From Alloalcanivorax profundimaris (GTDB taxonomy: Bacteria; Pseudomonadota; Gammaproteobacteria; Pseudomonadales; Alcanivoracaceae), in contig NZ_JABJWH010000021.1 of NCBI RefSeq assembly GCF_015265435.1, positions 62,001 to 126,000 on the forward strand: 64,000 bases of DNA. Reading direction: 5' to 3'. Positions 9,301-15,821 of the stretch are shown here, in pieces. The notes below the pieces were generated by a model, which saw only the letters and a program-made list of their open reading frames with translations, made no database searches and had not been told where the DNA came from. A program made the position numbers and the translations under genes. Numbering within the stretch: position 1 is the first letter of the stretch; each line of letters starts with the position of its first letter.

Positions 9301-10076
9301 GAGCTGGACGGGTTGAAGCGGAAGCGGTTGCTGTTCGGGAAGGCGAAGCTTTCGCCGTAGATGCTCTGGACGGCGCCGTCCTCGAACGCCAGGCGGTAGG
9401 ACTGCCCCGGGGTGAGGTCTTCCTTGGGGTCGACGGTGAGGTAGGGGCCGTCCACCACCACCCAGGCCGGCACCAGGTCGTCGTTGCGGTCCAGCAGGCG
9501 CACGGTGCTGTCGCCGCCCTGGCCGTAGACCAGGCTTTGCGGGTCCAGGGGCTGGGTGAACTGCAGGCGAATGGTGGAGAAGTCCATCATCGGATCCTGC
9601 TCGCCGCCGCTGGGCATGGCGCGGGTGACGTCCAGGGTGTCGGCGGTGATGGTGTTGGCCTTGATGCCCTCCTCGGCCGCGCGGGTGCTGAAGCGGATGT
9701 CCTGGGCGCCCTCAATGCCGGTGTCATCCGGGAAGTCGACCATGTACTCGGAGTGGTACTGGAGCTTCTGGGTCGGCGTGAGGATCAGTGATCGCCCGCC
9801 GTCGGCGAAGTGGCTTTCAGTGTCGATTGCCTGGCCGTCGAGGCGCAGGACCACGCTGTTCTCGATCCCCTGCCCTTCGACGCTTTCCGAGAAGCGCAGC
9901 ACCACCGGCGTGGGGGTGGGCACTTCCTGCTGGTCTTGCAAGGGGAAGGAATAGATCAGCGAAGTGCCGGAGGCCTCGCCGGCACTGCCGGACGGGCTGC
10001 TTGAATCCCCCCCGCAGGCGGCCAGCATCACGGCCGCGGGCAAGGCCAGCGCGACTGGCGCTATCTTTCTTATCAT
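6387..10076 (-). CDS. Giant Ig-like (Big_5) surface lipoprotein, paralogue A
   Basis: About 1229 residues. Start at 10076 is preferred over the longer frame because GAGGAGCGACC precedes it and a lipoprotein signal follows (MIRKIAPVALALPAAVMLAA, then Cys). A low-complexity Ser/Gly segment leads into several SbsA-like Big_5 Ig folds: around residues 35-130 (SLIYSFPLQDQQEVPTPTPV), 145-250, a third starting at TTPPMMQSWSMGNDS, and a fourth at RPIIIAFGMKVDPDTVV. The C-terminal domain ends YGSRINMISEPIK, matching paralogue B at 15822-19241. A motif AAYPGFPCAL with nearby cysteines is shared too. It is likely exposed at the cell surface, with unknown ligand. The 5' half (8.2-10.1 kb) is visibly more GC-rich than the 3' half. 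Confidence 0.8.
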   Translation of the reverse strand: MIRKIAPVALALPAAVMLAACGGDSSSPSGSAGEASGTSLIYSFPLQDQQEVPTPTPVVLRFSESVEGQGIENSVVLRLDGQAIDTESHFADGGRSLILTPTQKLQYHSEYMVDFPDDTGIEGAQDIRFSTRAAEEGIKANTITADTLDVTRAMPSGGEQDPMMDFSTIRLQFTQPLDPQSLVYGQGGDSTVRLLDRNDDLVPAWVVVDGPYLTVDPKEDLTPGQSYRLAFEDGAVQSIYGESFAFPNSNRFRFNPSSSLAEGKGPDERPLPLVQRITTPEELQNDDDPDNNEGVSPLTGEPINEIPVNAVLLGDAETTNMAATQQEGDVLGDLAFLPDWPTVSPLRIRRGTLLTGSSIDVKIGGEVEAGFDSGEVRVHFLSDANGYLIPNVYDPDGPRMVRLFMDVAMTTEDAIANGGVTQNITHLELVGTVSTDTDAGVIDINAVGVVEPMILGLERGYGTLSFQLQTYRDQTEQLVADVRQQQTDTTPPMMQSWSMGNDSITGDEKAVLAKPGDPIIMNFDEPLEPGSVEGKVHVFDAADQEMDINYYVDGSALVIQLQETSEETAAGTKVSQPGFQLSPAENPNVYRVEVDGATDLAGNLATGMPMIEQFELATIVPDYDLTSPEVSPTYPSSPFWNEIRTTRQAPVILAAYPGFPCALLEDFIEAGGFTGLSESGSGGNDIGQTSYRDLANGVAGMCAGGAQAITDGTERENRPADDAIPVMDMPANRPIIIAFGMKVDPDTVVLGQTFKVERINESEQVLEEVAGTVEMSDMTLKFWPAEPWQEDELYQYTLKSSGWAICSEGNGSMKRIVANDATEIEPCSTGANSQITADNRDFQCGVDAVCDSEGLPVRTLPVGVAFARKTNPDGTFHKYTENPTASITAGGPNMTQFFRGDAPSAHVLQVLRTQPIADTNRNFVSDRTNIGAAADSINDVIDFWTVTGEPDPVRAAGTGEFDFDIEEYGPEGPLVAGDLGFGLYPDYDPNGFKPAKNSAKILSRFDSRGPAESLSGANVGCSYDSDFKMDPVTIFPVTSEVREPLECPENKFSYLMSAAIAEVTDEVDENGRVKIKLWPSLVMGTALDLYINTNALGALYYAAGTLTGPQILRMRFSGNNRDEPIVGWISERDQGAVLSMDMELYLDAPNSLQWDPLSNPGDLKSYQLNMNLEGEVSFLDDGRMQVEQRNTNLINIDIGLSSGGEEAGYLDLFIPEYGSRINMISEPIK

Positions 10077-10118
10077 GGTCGCTCCTCGACGTTTCATATT
10101 TAACCTCATTGTTATCAA

Positions 10119-10562
10119 CGTCTTTTTTATATCGGCGTATTTATTTTAAATAGCCGCCGCGCACCGATCGCCACCCTTCCATTATTTTAAGAAGGCTCCG
10201 GCGAGTGGCGCGCGAATTCCTGATTTCCATTTTTTATGGGCACAAAACCCCTAAGGGCGGACTCCGTCTATAGTGGAAACTCGTTCACGTTTACAGCACT
10301 GAGAATAGCCAGCCGCTGGCCGGGGTGTATAGGCAGGGGAGACGTTAAAGAGGGTTTTCAGGGACAACCCTTAAAAGGGGACAGATATAATAAATTCTTG
10401 TTTATTAATAATGACTTACGGGCGGACCAAGAGCGTTTTTTGTGTATTTGGCAAAAATCGGCGTTGGCGTATGCACAAACAGGGAAAAGGTGACGGAATA
10501 AAAAACAAGCGGTTTTGTCTACATCTGTTACCGATAGAAACAGAGCCGCCGACCGGGGTGCC
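10119..10562. other. Intergenic region with a GGGGAC-type repeat
   Basis: No gene is supported. It presumably holds the promoter for the lipoprotein gene on the minus strand. At 10375-10399 the sequence AAAGGGGACAGATATAATAA resembles 11493-11519 (AAAGGGGACGTATAACTTAT), both running into AATTC: a possible second repeat family near the Rpn and RAYT genes. Confidence 0.4.
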
Positions 10563-10799
10563 TCAGTCGCCGAACACCTGCCCCAGCGACTCGGCGTCGA
10601 GAATGCGGCTGGCCCAGAGATCGATCTCCTCGGGGGTACCCTGCCCCACCCTTTGGCGCACTTCATCCGGCAAGGGGCCGAACCGGTGGGTGAGCAAGAG
10701 GATGAGCAGTTTGGTCTGGCCCTGCTGCATGCCTTGTTGCTTGCCCTGTTCAACGCCTTCTTCCTTGGCGAGGCGCTCAAAACTGGTTACGTATTGCAT
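10563..10799 (-). pseudogene. Second Rpn-family C-terminal remnant
   Basis: 78 residues starting MQYVTSFERLAKEEGVEQGK, then a repetitive GKQQGMQQGQTKLL linker and the DUF4351-type tail HRFGPLPDEVRQRVGQGTPE, ending ASRILDAESLGQVFGD. This is the same C-terminal module as at 135-482. The catalytic N-terminal domain is missing, though MQYVTSFERLAKEEG is a common sequence just before the linker in full-length Rpn proteins, so the gene was probably cut within it. A short translated product cannot be excluded. Confidence 0.6.
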
Positions 10800-10829
10800 G
10801 TGCTCTTCTCCTTCGATGGCGGTGTCTTG

Positions 10830-11327
10830 TTACTTCGGCGTGCAGCGGCCTTCTTGTGCCGGGCGGATGCGGTCGCCCGTGGCCACCTGGTGGCGACGGA
10901 AGAACCCGGCGTTGACCTCCAGGGCCGCGGCGTAGTCGATGCCGGGGCGGTAAACCCGGCAACGGCGGGGATCGCGGCTCTCGCAGGGGGTCATGGTGCG
11001 CAGTGCCAGAATGCGGCCGTCCGCGTCCAGGAAAGCGATGTCCAGGGGAATCAGGGTGCGGTACATGTAGAAGCCCTGGGCCCCGGACACCGGAGGATCG
11101 AAGCGGAACAGCATGCCCGTGTACGGCGCCAGGGATTCGCGCTGCATCAGCCCCCGCTGCCGGGACTCCGGCGTGGCCGCCACCTCCACGCGCACCGGTT
11201 GGTCCAGGTCGGCCACGCACAATGTTTCTTGCGGTGCCCCGTGGGTGACATCCGGGGTAATAAACAGCGCGCCAGCCAGCAGGGTCAGGGCTTTTAGTGG
11301 GGCAATGCGTTCGCCGGGCATGGTCAT
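10830..11327 (-). CDS. DUF192 family secreted protein
   Basis: 165 residues with an N-terminal signal peptide (MTMPGERIAPLKALTLLAGA). The body matches the DUF192 (COG1430) fold: VRVEVAATPESRQRGLMQRE, MLFRFDPP, FYMYRTLIPLDIAFLDADGR, CRVYRPGIDYAAALEVNAGF. Biochemical function of the family is not established. The annotated frame is open further upstream to 11579, but no signal or homology starts there; ATG 11327 has AGAGG about ten bases upstream. The second ATG at 11321 is an alternative. Confidence 0.85.
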   Translation of the reverse strand: MTMPGERIAPLKALTLLAGALFITPDVTHGAPQETLCVADLDQPVRVEVAATPESRQRGLMQRESLAPYTGMLFRFDPPVSGAQGFYMYRTLIPLDIAFLDADGRILALRTMTPCESRDPRRCRVYRPGIDYAAALEVNAGFFRRHQVATGDRIRPAQEGRCTPK

Positions 11328-12077
11328 TTTTTGGACGCCTCTGGAATGTTTATCCGCACGGGGCGGGGCTTCAAAGGCTAGCAGACGCTTCGGTCCGCCT
11401 GAAATTATACATCGCGGGTAATTTTGTCGACCTTTCTTCACGCACATGCCGCTTATCAGATTTTCCATACCGCCTGTCATCGGATTTCTTAATAAAGGGG
11501 ACGTATAACTTATTGAATTCACTGGATATTCTCTCTTTCCGCTCTCCTTCTTTTCCTTTAACGCAAACCCGGTTTTCAAAAAATGCCATTCCCGGACCCC
11601 GCCATTTCGATTAGGGTTTTATGCGTCGTCAAGAAAAGCGGCACACGCCCAAGGGCACGGAAGAAAAACCCGGCCGGCGTATACAAAACGAATATGGAAA
11701 TCTCATGTCACTCGAAAAAAGAAACGTTCCCGGTAACCGTGGCTTGGTAAAGCCCCGTGGCGGGGTCGCACGGACAGCACCCCGCCTCCCTTTTTTACCC
11801 CCGGTTCCACCATCCAGGAACGTCCAGGAGGTCTCATGGCCATCCGCAGTACGTATACCCGCGCCGCCGGCTCCACGCCGAGCGGTTATCACTCCGCCAT
11901 CGATCCGGGATCGGGCGGCCCACCTTTCGCAAGACGCCATCCACCCTGGTCTCGCGTGGCCTCCTTGTAGCCCGCGAGCACACACCACGCCGATCAAACA
12001 GAGGCCATCACGCGCAGTTGGCGAACTCTCGCTTTCGTGACCTCAAGGAACAGACACCGTGATGAAGGAGAATCATC
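11328..12077. other. Intergenic region between DUF192 gene and RAYT
   Basis: Contains the second GGGGAC repeat (about 11493-11519) and a 44-codon frame with a good ribosome site (listed separately). No other gene is supported. Confidence 0.4.
11836..11970 (+). CDS. Possible small ORF upstream of RAYT
   Basis: ATG preceded by CCAGGAGGTCTC, an excellent ribosome site, followed by 44 codons starting MAIRSTYTRAAGSTPSGYHS. No recognised domain, and it is Arg/Ser/Pro-rich, so it may be chance or the truncated 5' end of a lost gene. It ends about 107 bases before the RAYT start. Confidence 0.3.
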   Translation: MAIRSTYTRAAGSTPSGYHSAIDPGSGGPPFARRHPPWSRVASL

Positions 12078-12809
12078 ATGCCTGGCACGGAGCGCTTGCT
12101 GCTCGAAGAGCATCCGCACCATCTGATGCGCAAAAGCCGTAAAGGCGAGCGCGTCTTTCAGAACGAAGCCGACTACCGGCACTGTTACGGCCAAATCCGC
12201 CAGCTCAAACAACGCTACAAGCTGGATCTCATGGCCTGGTCCATCCTCCCCGACCGGATTCACCTGCTGATCCGGCCAACACAGAAAATCAAGCACATCT
12301 CCGCCTTCATGAAGGCCCTGTCCTGCCGCGCCACGCTGCGCCAGCGCTACCTGAGGCAGCGCGGCTCGCCCTGGGAAGAAGGCTTCCGCGCCAGCCCGGT
12401 GGAGCCCGGGCAATGGCTGCTGGCCACCATGTGCTACATCGAGCGGCTGCCGGCCATGGAGGGGCTCGCCACCTCCGCCTTCCAGTACCGGCACAGCAGC
12501 TACCGCATGCGCCTGGGCAAGAGCGATCGCTACTGGCTCGACGACCCGGAGGAATACGCGCGGCTGGGCGACTCCATCGAGGAACGCGCCCTCGCCTACC
12601 GCACCTATATGAAGGAAGCCCTGGACCCGGGCGACCTGGAAACCATCCACGACGCCATCCACCGCAACCTGCTCACCGGCTCGCCCCGGTTCGTCCAGGA
12701 GGTGTACAAGAAGTTCAACGTGGTGGCGCGCAAACGCGGCCCAGGCCGGCCGCGCAAAAACGACGACGATGGCTTCGACGGCTTCGAACCGATCCCGCCG
12801 AAAGCCTGA
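12078..12809 (+). CDS. REP-associated tyrosine transposase (RAYT, IS200-like Y1 fold)
   Basis: 243 residues with the RAYT pattern: VFQNEADYRHCYGQIRQLK, FMKALSCRATLRQRY, a Tyr helix CYIERLPAMEGLATSAFQYR followed by HSSYR, and a basic tail with KRGPGRPRKND. RAYTs are single-copy relatives of IS200/IS605 Y1 transposases that recognise and probably spread REP hairpins. Ribosome site GAAGGAG precedes the ATG. The usual HUH motif (PNHVHLL) reads PDRIHLL here, so the first metal-binding histidine is replaced by arginine; the catalytic tyrosine is kept. An inverted REP pair lies 62 bases after the stop, a typical arrangement. Catalytic activity is uncertain. Confidence 0.85.
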   Translation: MPGTERLLLEEHPHHLMRKSRKGERVFQNEADYRHCYGQIRQLKQRYKLDLMAWSILPDRIHLLIRPTQKIKHISAFMKALSCRATLRQRYLRQRGSPWEEGFRASPVEPGQWLLATMCYIERLPAMEGLATSAFQYRHSSYRMRLGKSDRYWLDDPEEYARLGDSIEERALAYRTYMKEALDPGDLETIHDAIHRNLLTGSPRFVQEVYKKFNVVARKRGPGRPRKNDDDGFDGFEPIPPKA

Positions 12810-12828
12810 CCCACCCTCTTTTTAACCC

Positions 12829-12856
12829 GGACCCACCCAGCGTGGGCCCTTTTTAT
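12829..12856 (+). terminator. Terminator after RAYT
   Basis: GGACCCAC, loop CCAGC, GTGGGCC and a run of T residues, with one mismatch in the stem. Confidence 0.6.
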
Positions 12857-12870
12857 TCCGGCCACGCACC

Positions 12871-12930
12871 GTAGGAGCGGCTTCAGCCGCGATCATCGGC
12901 GTTGGTTATCGCGGCTGAAGCCGCTCCTAC
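12871..12930. repeat. REP pair (inverted, BIME-like)
   Basis: REP on the plus strand at 12871-12893 and its reverse complement at 12908-12930 (core TAGGAGCGGCTTCAGCCGCG), separated by 14 bases. Directly downstream of the RAYT gene. Confidence 0.9.
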
Positions 12931-13551
12931 AGTGATATTTCCCACACGCTGTGAACGCACGTACCTGCCACCCTTGAAGCTCCATATCGACCAGCCGCCG
13001 CCCTCGACACAACGCCTTCTCCCTATAACTCATTGAAATATATTGGCTTTCCCAGAAACCGGACCGAATCAGAGAACGATCCAACCACCGCCCAACCACC
13101 TGAACGAACCCAGAACGTTACCTCTGGTAACACACCGGTGACCAGCCGCTCGATGACAGTCACATTAAAATTTTGAAAACGGAATAGTTTTCTATTTAGC
13201 GGAACTTTTAATAACCAAATGGAATAAAAATAGCAAATTTACCAATTAAAGGCCACAAAAAAGCAGCCCGAGACCACCTTCCCACTGGGGAAAGTTTACA
13301 AATGTACCGGGATGTGGATTCGCAAGTGTTTGATATCCCTTAATTTTCAATTTTCCGCGGGAATGAAAACCGGAATGAAAGGCACTTTTCGTCTTTTGCT
13401 ATTTTTATTCACGGTCTTCTCTACTAACTTTGAAGTTGTCGGTTCGGGGGAAATAAAAACAACTCACGAACCGACGTCACGGCGAGCATGGAAGAAGTAA
13501 AAATCGCCGCGACAACCAATCCTTACTAACGGAAAAAATGAGGAGACTCTC
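12931..13551. other. AT-rich intergenic region upstream of the PraA-like gene
   Basis: Over 600 bases without a supported gene and clearly richer in A/T than its flanks from about 13150. It probably holds the promoter of the 13552 gene. A 62-codon frame at 13312 has no ribosome site and was not called. Confidence 0.4.
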
Positions 13552-14163
13552 ATGTCTATCGAAATCATGAAGAAAGGCGCTTTGAGCCTGATCGGTGCGG
13601 CCGCAATCGTGGCCAGCGGCAACGTGCTCGCTGATGGCGAGATTTACGACGGCGCGCAATCGCCCACCGGTCCGCTGACTAGCGCGACTCGTAGCTTCAC
13701 TGATTCCTCCGCTACGCTCACCGCCAACGTCTTTGGCAACCCCACTGACATCACCTGCGCACTTACCCTCGATGGTCAAGTCGACATTGATGCCTCTGGC
13801 ACCAGCGGCACCGTGACCGTGTCTAGCGGCGACGTATCCGGTGGGTTCCTGTGCGGCCTGGTGGAACTTCAGTTCGCAAGCAACGGTGGCCAGGACTGGG
13901 TTGCTACTGCTGACGAGGCGGATCTCGCTTCCATCAGCAACCCTGTTGGCGATGTACCTCTGACGTTCCAAAACGTCTCCGTAAACCTCTGCAACAACGG
14001 TAACCCGGTATCTGTAGACACCGTCTTCAACAACAACGGTAACGGTACCCTGCTGAGCGGCGACTCTACCTTCACCTTCGACAACGCGGCGGTTGGCGGC
14101 TGTTCATTCACCGCTACCCTGACCCCGGATGGTGACGACATCGATGTTGTAGCCAACCCGTAA
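13552..14163 (+). CDS. PraA/PraB-like secreted protein
   Basis: 203 residues with a Sec signal peptide (MKKGALSLIGAAAIVASGNV from residue 6, cleavage near LA/DGEI) and an AGGAGACTCTC ribosome site. The mature part is a beta-rich, Gly/Ser/Thr/Asn-rich domain with four cysteines. Its core (ITCALTLDGQVDI, then GDVSGGFLCGLV) resembles the Pseudomonas 'protein activator of alkane oxidation' PraA/PraB family, small secreted proteins linked to growth on alkanes; I recognise this from general pattern, not alignment. The same core appears in the ten-cysteine array (CTLALSGQVKK, then NGTFCGLV). The downstream gene is a GspC-like protein, 66 bases away. Confidence 0.65.
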   Translation: MSIEIMKKGALSLIGAAAIVASGNVLADGEIYDGAQSPTGPLTSATRSFTDSSATLTANVFGNPTDITCALTLDGQVDIDASGTSGTVTVSSGDVSGGFLCGLVELQFASNGGQDWVATADEADLASISNPVGDVPLTFQNVSVNLCNNGNPVSVDTVFNNNGNGTLLSGDSTFTFDNAAVGGCSFTATLTPDGDDIDVVANP

Positions 14164-14183
14164 GACAGTTGACCTAGTCAACG

Positions 14184-14213
14184 GCAGGCTCCGACCAACG
14201 CGGAGCCTGCTTC
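14184..14213 (+). terminator. Hairpin between the PraA-like and GspC-like genes
   Basis: Perfect ten-base stem GCAGGCTCCG / CGGAGCCTGC, loop ACCAACG, then TTCT. The T tract is short, so partial readthrough into the GspC-like gene is likely; this could set a high cargo-to-adaptor ratio. Confidence 0.65.
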
Positions 14214-14229
14214 TAGTCAAAGCAGTGCC

Positions 14230-15039
14230 ATGACAAAATATAAGTTAAACAATTATTTATCCAAAGTTTCTTTGCTCCTCGTTGGTTTGATAGGATCATC
14301 TAGCCTCTATTACCTTTCTCGCCCGCCGACAGACACCCTCCCCCCTACTCCCATACCGAAAGCTCAAAAAGTGAACTCCGCCGCATCAAAAGAGACCATT
14401 ACTTTGAATCAAATAGAATCCTGGAAGCTTTTTGGGCCATTGTCCAAAAGCCATACTGGCCACAGGGAAGAGGCAGAATACAAAGAAACTTCACTACCCA
14501 TCGTAATAAAAGGACTTCTATCAAATGAAACTGGAGGCGGATGGGCCATCTTCGCTTTAGATAAGGGAGAGGAGAAAATCATTCGGAAAGGTATGGAAAT
14601 CAAACCAGGCATTAGAGTTGAACGGCTAGAACAAGGCTATGCCGTAATCATAAATAAAGGAGTCTCGGAAAAAGTAGCTCTCTCTGACTTTTCTGACATT
14701 CAAGGGCTAGGTATAGAGAAAAGCCGAAAAGAACCCAACCTAGCTGAAACAGAAAAAGCGGAAGAAAAAGCAAGCGGGATACTACAAGCAATAAGAAATG
14801 CGGGCCTTCGGCGCGTATCGAAAGAAAGCGCAAGCGGCTATGTGGTAATCGGCGAAGACAACCGAGCCAACAAACAGTTTAACCTCAAAAAAGGTGACGT
14901 TATAAATTCGGTTAACGGCTACCCCGTCGGCTCAGACTCAGCGGACAACCTGGCTTTTAAAACTTACCAGCGCACAGGCAAAGCCAGCGTCGAAATATCA
15001 AGATCAGGAGAGACCATATATATAGAGTACCCTCTCTAA
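14230..15039 (+). CDS. Second orphan GspC-like inner-membrane protein
   Basis: 269 residues: short cytoplasmic N-terminus, one membrane helix (VSLLLVGLIGSSSLYYL), Pro-rich linker, then a GspC homology region. The motif ITLNQIESWKLFGPLSK and the strand pattern PIVIKGLLSNETGGGWAIFA, KIIRKGMEIKPGIRVERLEQ are typical of GspC. A PDZ-like domain fills about 195-268 with FNLKKGDVINSVNGYPVGSD. It shares VNGYPVG and layout with the 770-1633 protein but is otherwise divergent. Base composition is much more A/T-rich than the window average, suggesting transfer. No gspD-M genes are nearby, so it would have to plug into a type II system encoded elsewhere, perhaps to admit the PraA-like protein encoded just upstream. 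Confidence 0.75.
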   Translation: MTKYKLNNYLSKVSLLLVGLIGSSSLYYLSRPPTDTLPPTPIPKAQKVNSAASKETITLNQIESWKLFGPLSKSHTGHREEAEYKETSLPIVIKGLLSNETGGGWAIFALDKGEEKIIRKGMEIKPGIRVERLEQGYAVIINKGVSEKVALSDFSDIQGLGIEKSRKEPNLAETEKAEEKASGILQAIRNAGLRRVSKESASGYVVIGEDNRANKQFNLKKGDVINSVNGYPVGSDSADNLAFKTYQRTGKASVEISRSGETIYIEYPL

Positions 15040-15371
15040 AGTTGCTAATTTTACCGTTAGTTAATTATTAATATAGACCCACCGCATTTCAAATAGTATT
15101 TCATTCAGATAGTCCTCATCATGGCATATCTTTTGGAAACTATGGCAATTAGATTCTTCTAGGCTCCACAGCACTTCCCAAATTCACTTCTCCCTTGTAT
15201 TGCGAGCAGTTTTCCTCTTAGCCAAACTTGCCAACTCGCCCTGGGCCCGCATTGGGTTTTAGATATTTATATCATCATCACCCGCATACAACTAAATTCA
15301 GACATTCAAAACGCCTTTTATTATCTCCAAATCAATAAATATACACTTAATATAGGTTTCCCAAAACTCAA
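15040..15371. other. AT-rich intergenic region
   Basis: About 330 bases with no supported coding frame or recognisable structure, between the GspC-like gene and the intron-like element. Confidence 0.4.
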
Positions 15372-15760
15372 GCATAAGGGAGTGTCACCGTCCCGCCCTC
15401 TTATACCACCGGGCATACGGTTTCGCACCACGGCGGCGGTTCGACGTGGGCTGGCTGTGAAGCCCCACGACCGTGCCCATCAACGATACCGATCATAGGC
15501 TTACGAGGTACCGATTCTCGGCAAACCACCTTCAGCTGCGAGGCGCCGCTATTCTACCAAGACTTTCGGTCATTACTCGCGCTGTGACACGCTCGCTCTA
15601 CGAGTAACCCCGGCCTCATCGGCGCACTCGGCTTCGCCGTTTGTCTGCCAGAACCATCCGGATTCACTCCTGTATTTGGTTACCCTTCCCGGGCCTGCAG
15701 AGGACTTGCACCTCCAAGCTGCCCCGGGCGGTCCCACGGCAGGCGGGGACAGGCGCTTCG
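15372..15760 (-). mobile_element. Probable ORF-less group II intron remnant
   Basis: Read on the minus strand, the 5' part has GAGGTGCAAGTCCTC (15714-15700) followed by GGGAAGGGTAACC, like domain I of bacterial group II introns. The 3' part has AAACCGTATGCCCGGTGGTA (15425 downward) followed by a hairpin ATAAGAGGG...TCCCTTAT, resembling domains V and VI. No reverse transcriptase/maturase frame lies between them, so it would be a deletion derivative. Identification rests on remembered motif patterns, not a covariance search; the boundaries are approximate. Confidence 0.5.
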
Positions 15761-15774
15761 TACAATGCCTAATG

Positions 15775-15803
15775 CAAAAAAAAGGCTCGCCGCAGGCGAG
15801 CCT
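15775..15803 (-). terminator. Rho-independent terminator of lipoprotein paralogue B
   Basis: On the minus strand AGGCTCGCC, loop TGC, GGCGAGCCT and then eight T residues, 19 bases beyond the stop codon at 15822. Confidence 0.9.
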
Positions 15804-15821
15804 TTAAATAGTCACGTAAAA

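Noticed and set aside
7785-9791. 668-codon frame opposite the GC-rich half of lipoprotein A
   Set aside because: Antisense shadow restricted to the GC-rich half; no start signal or domain.
13312-13500. 62-codon frame with a hydrophobic segment before the PraA-like gene
   Set aside because: No ribosome site, AT-rich background and no family resemblance.
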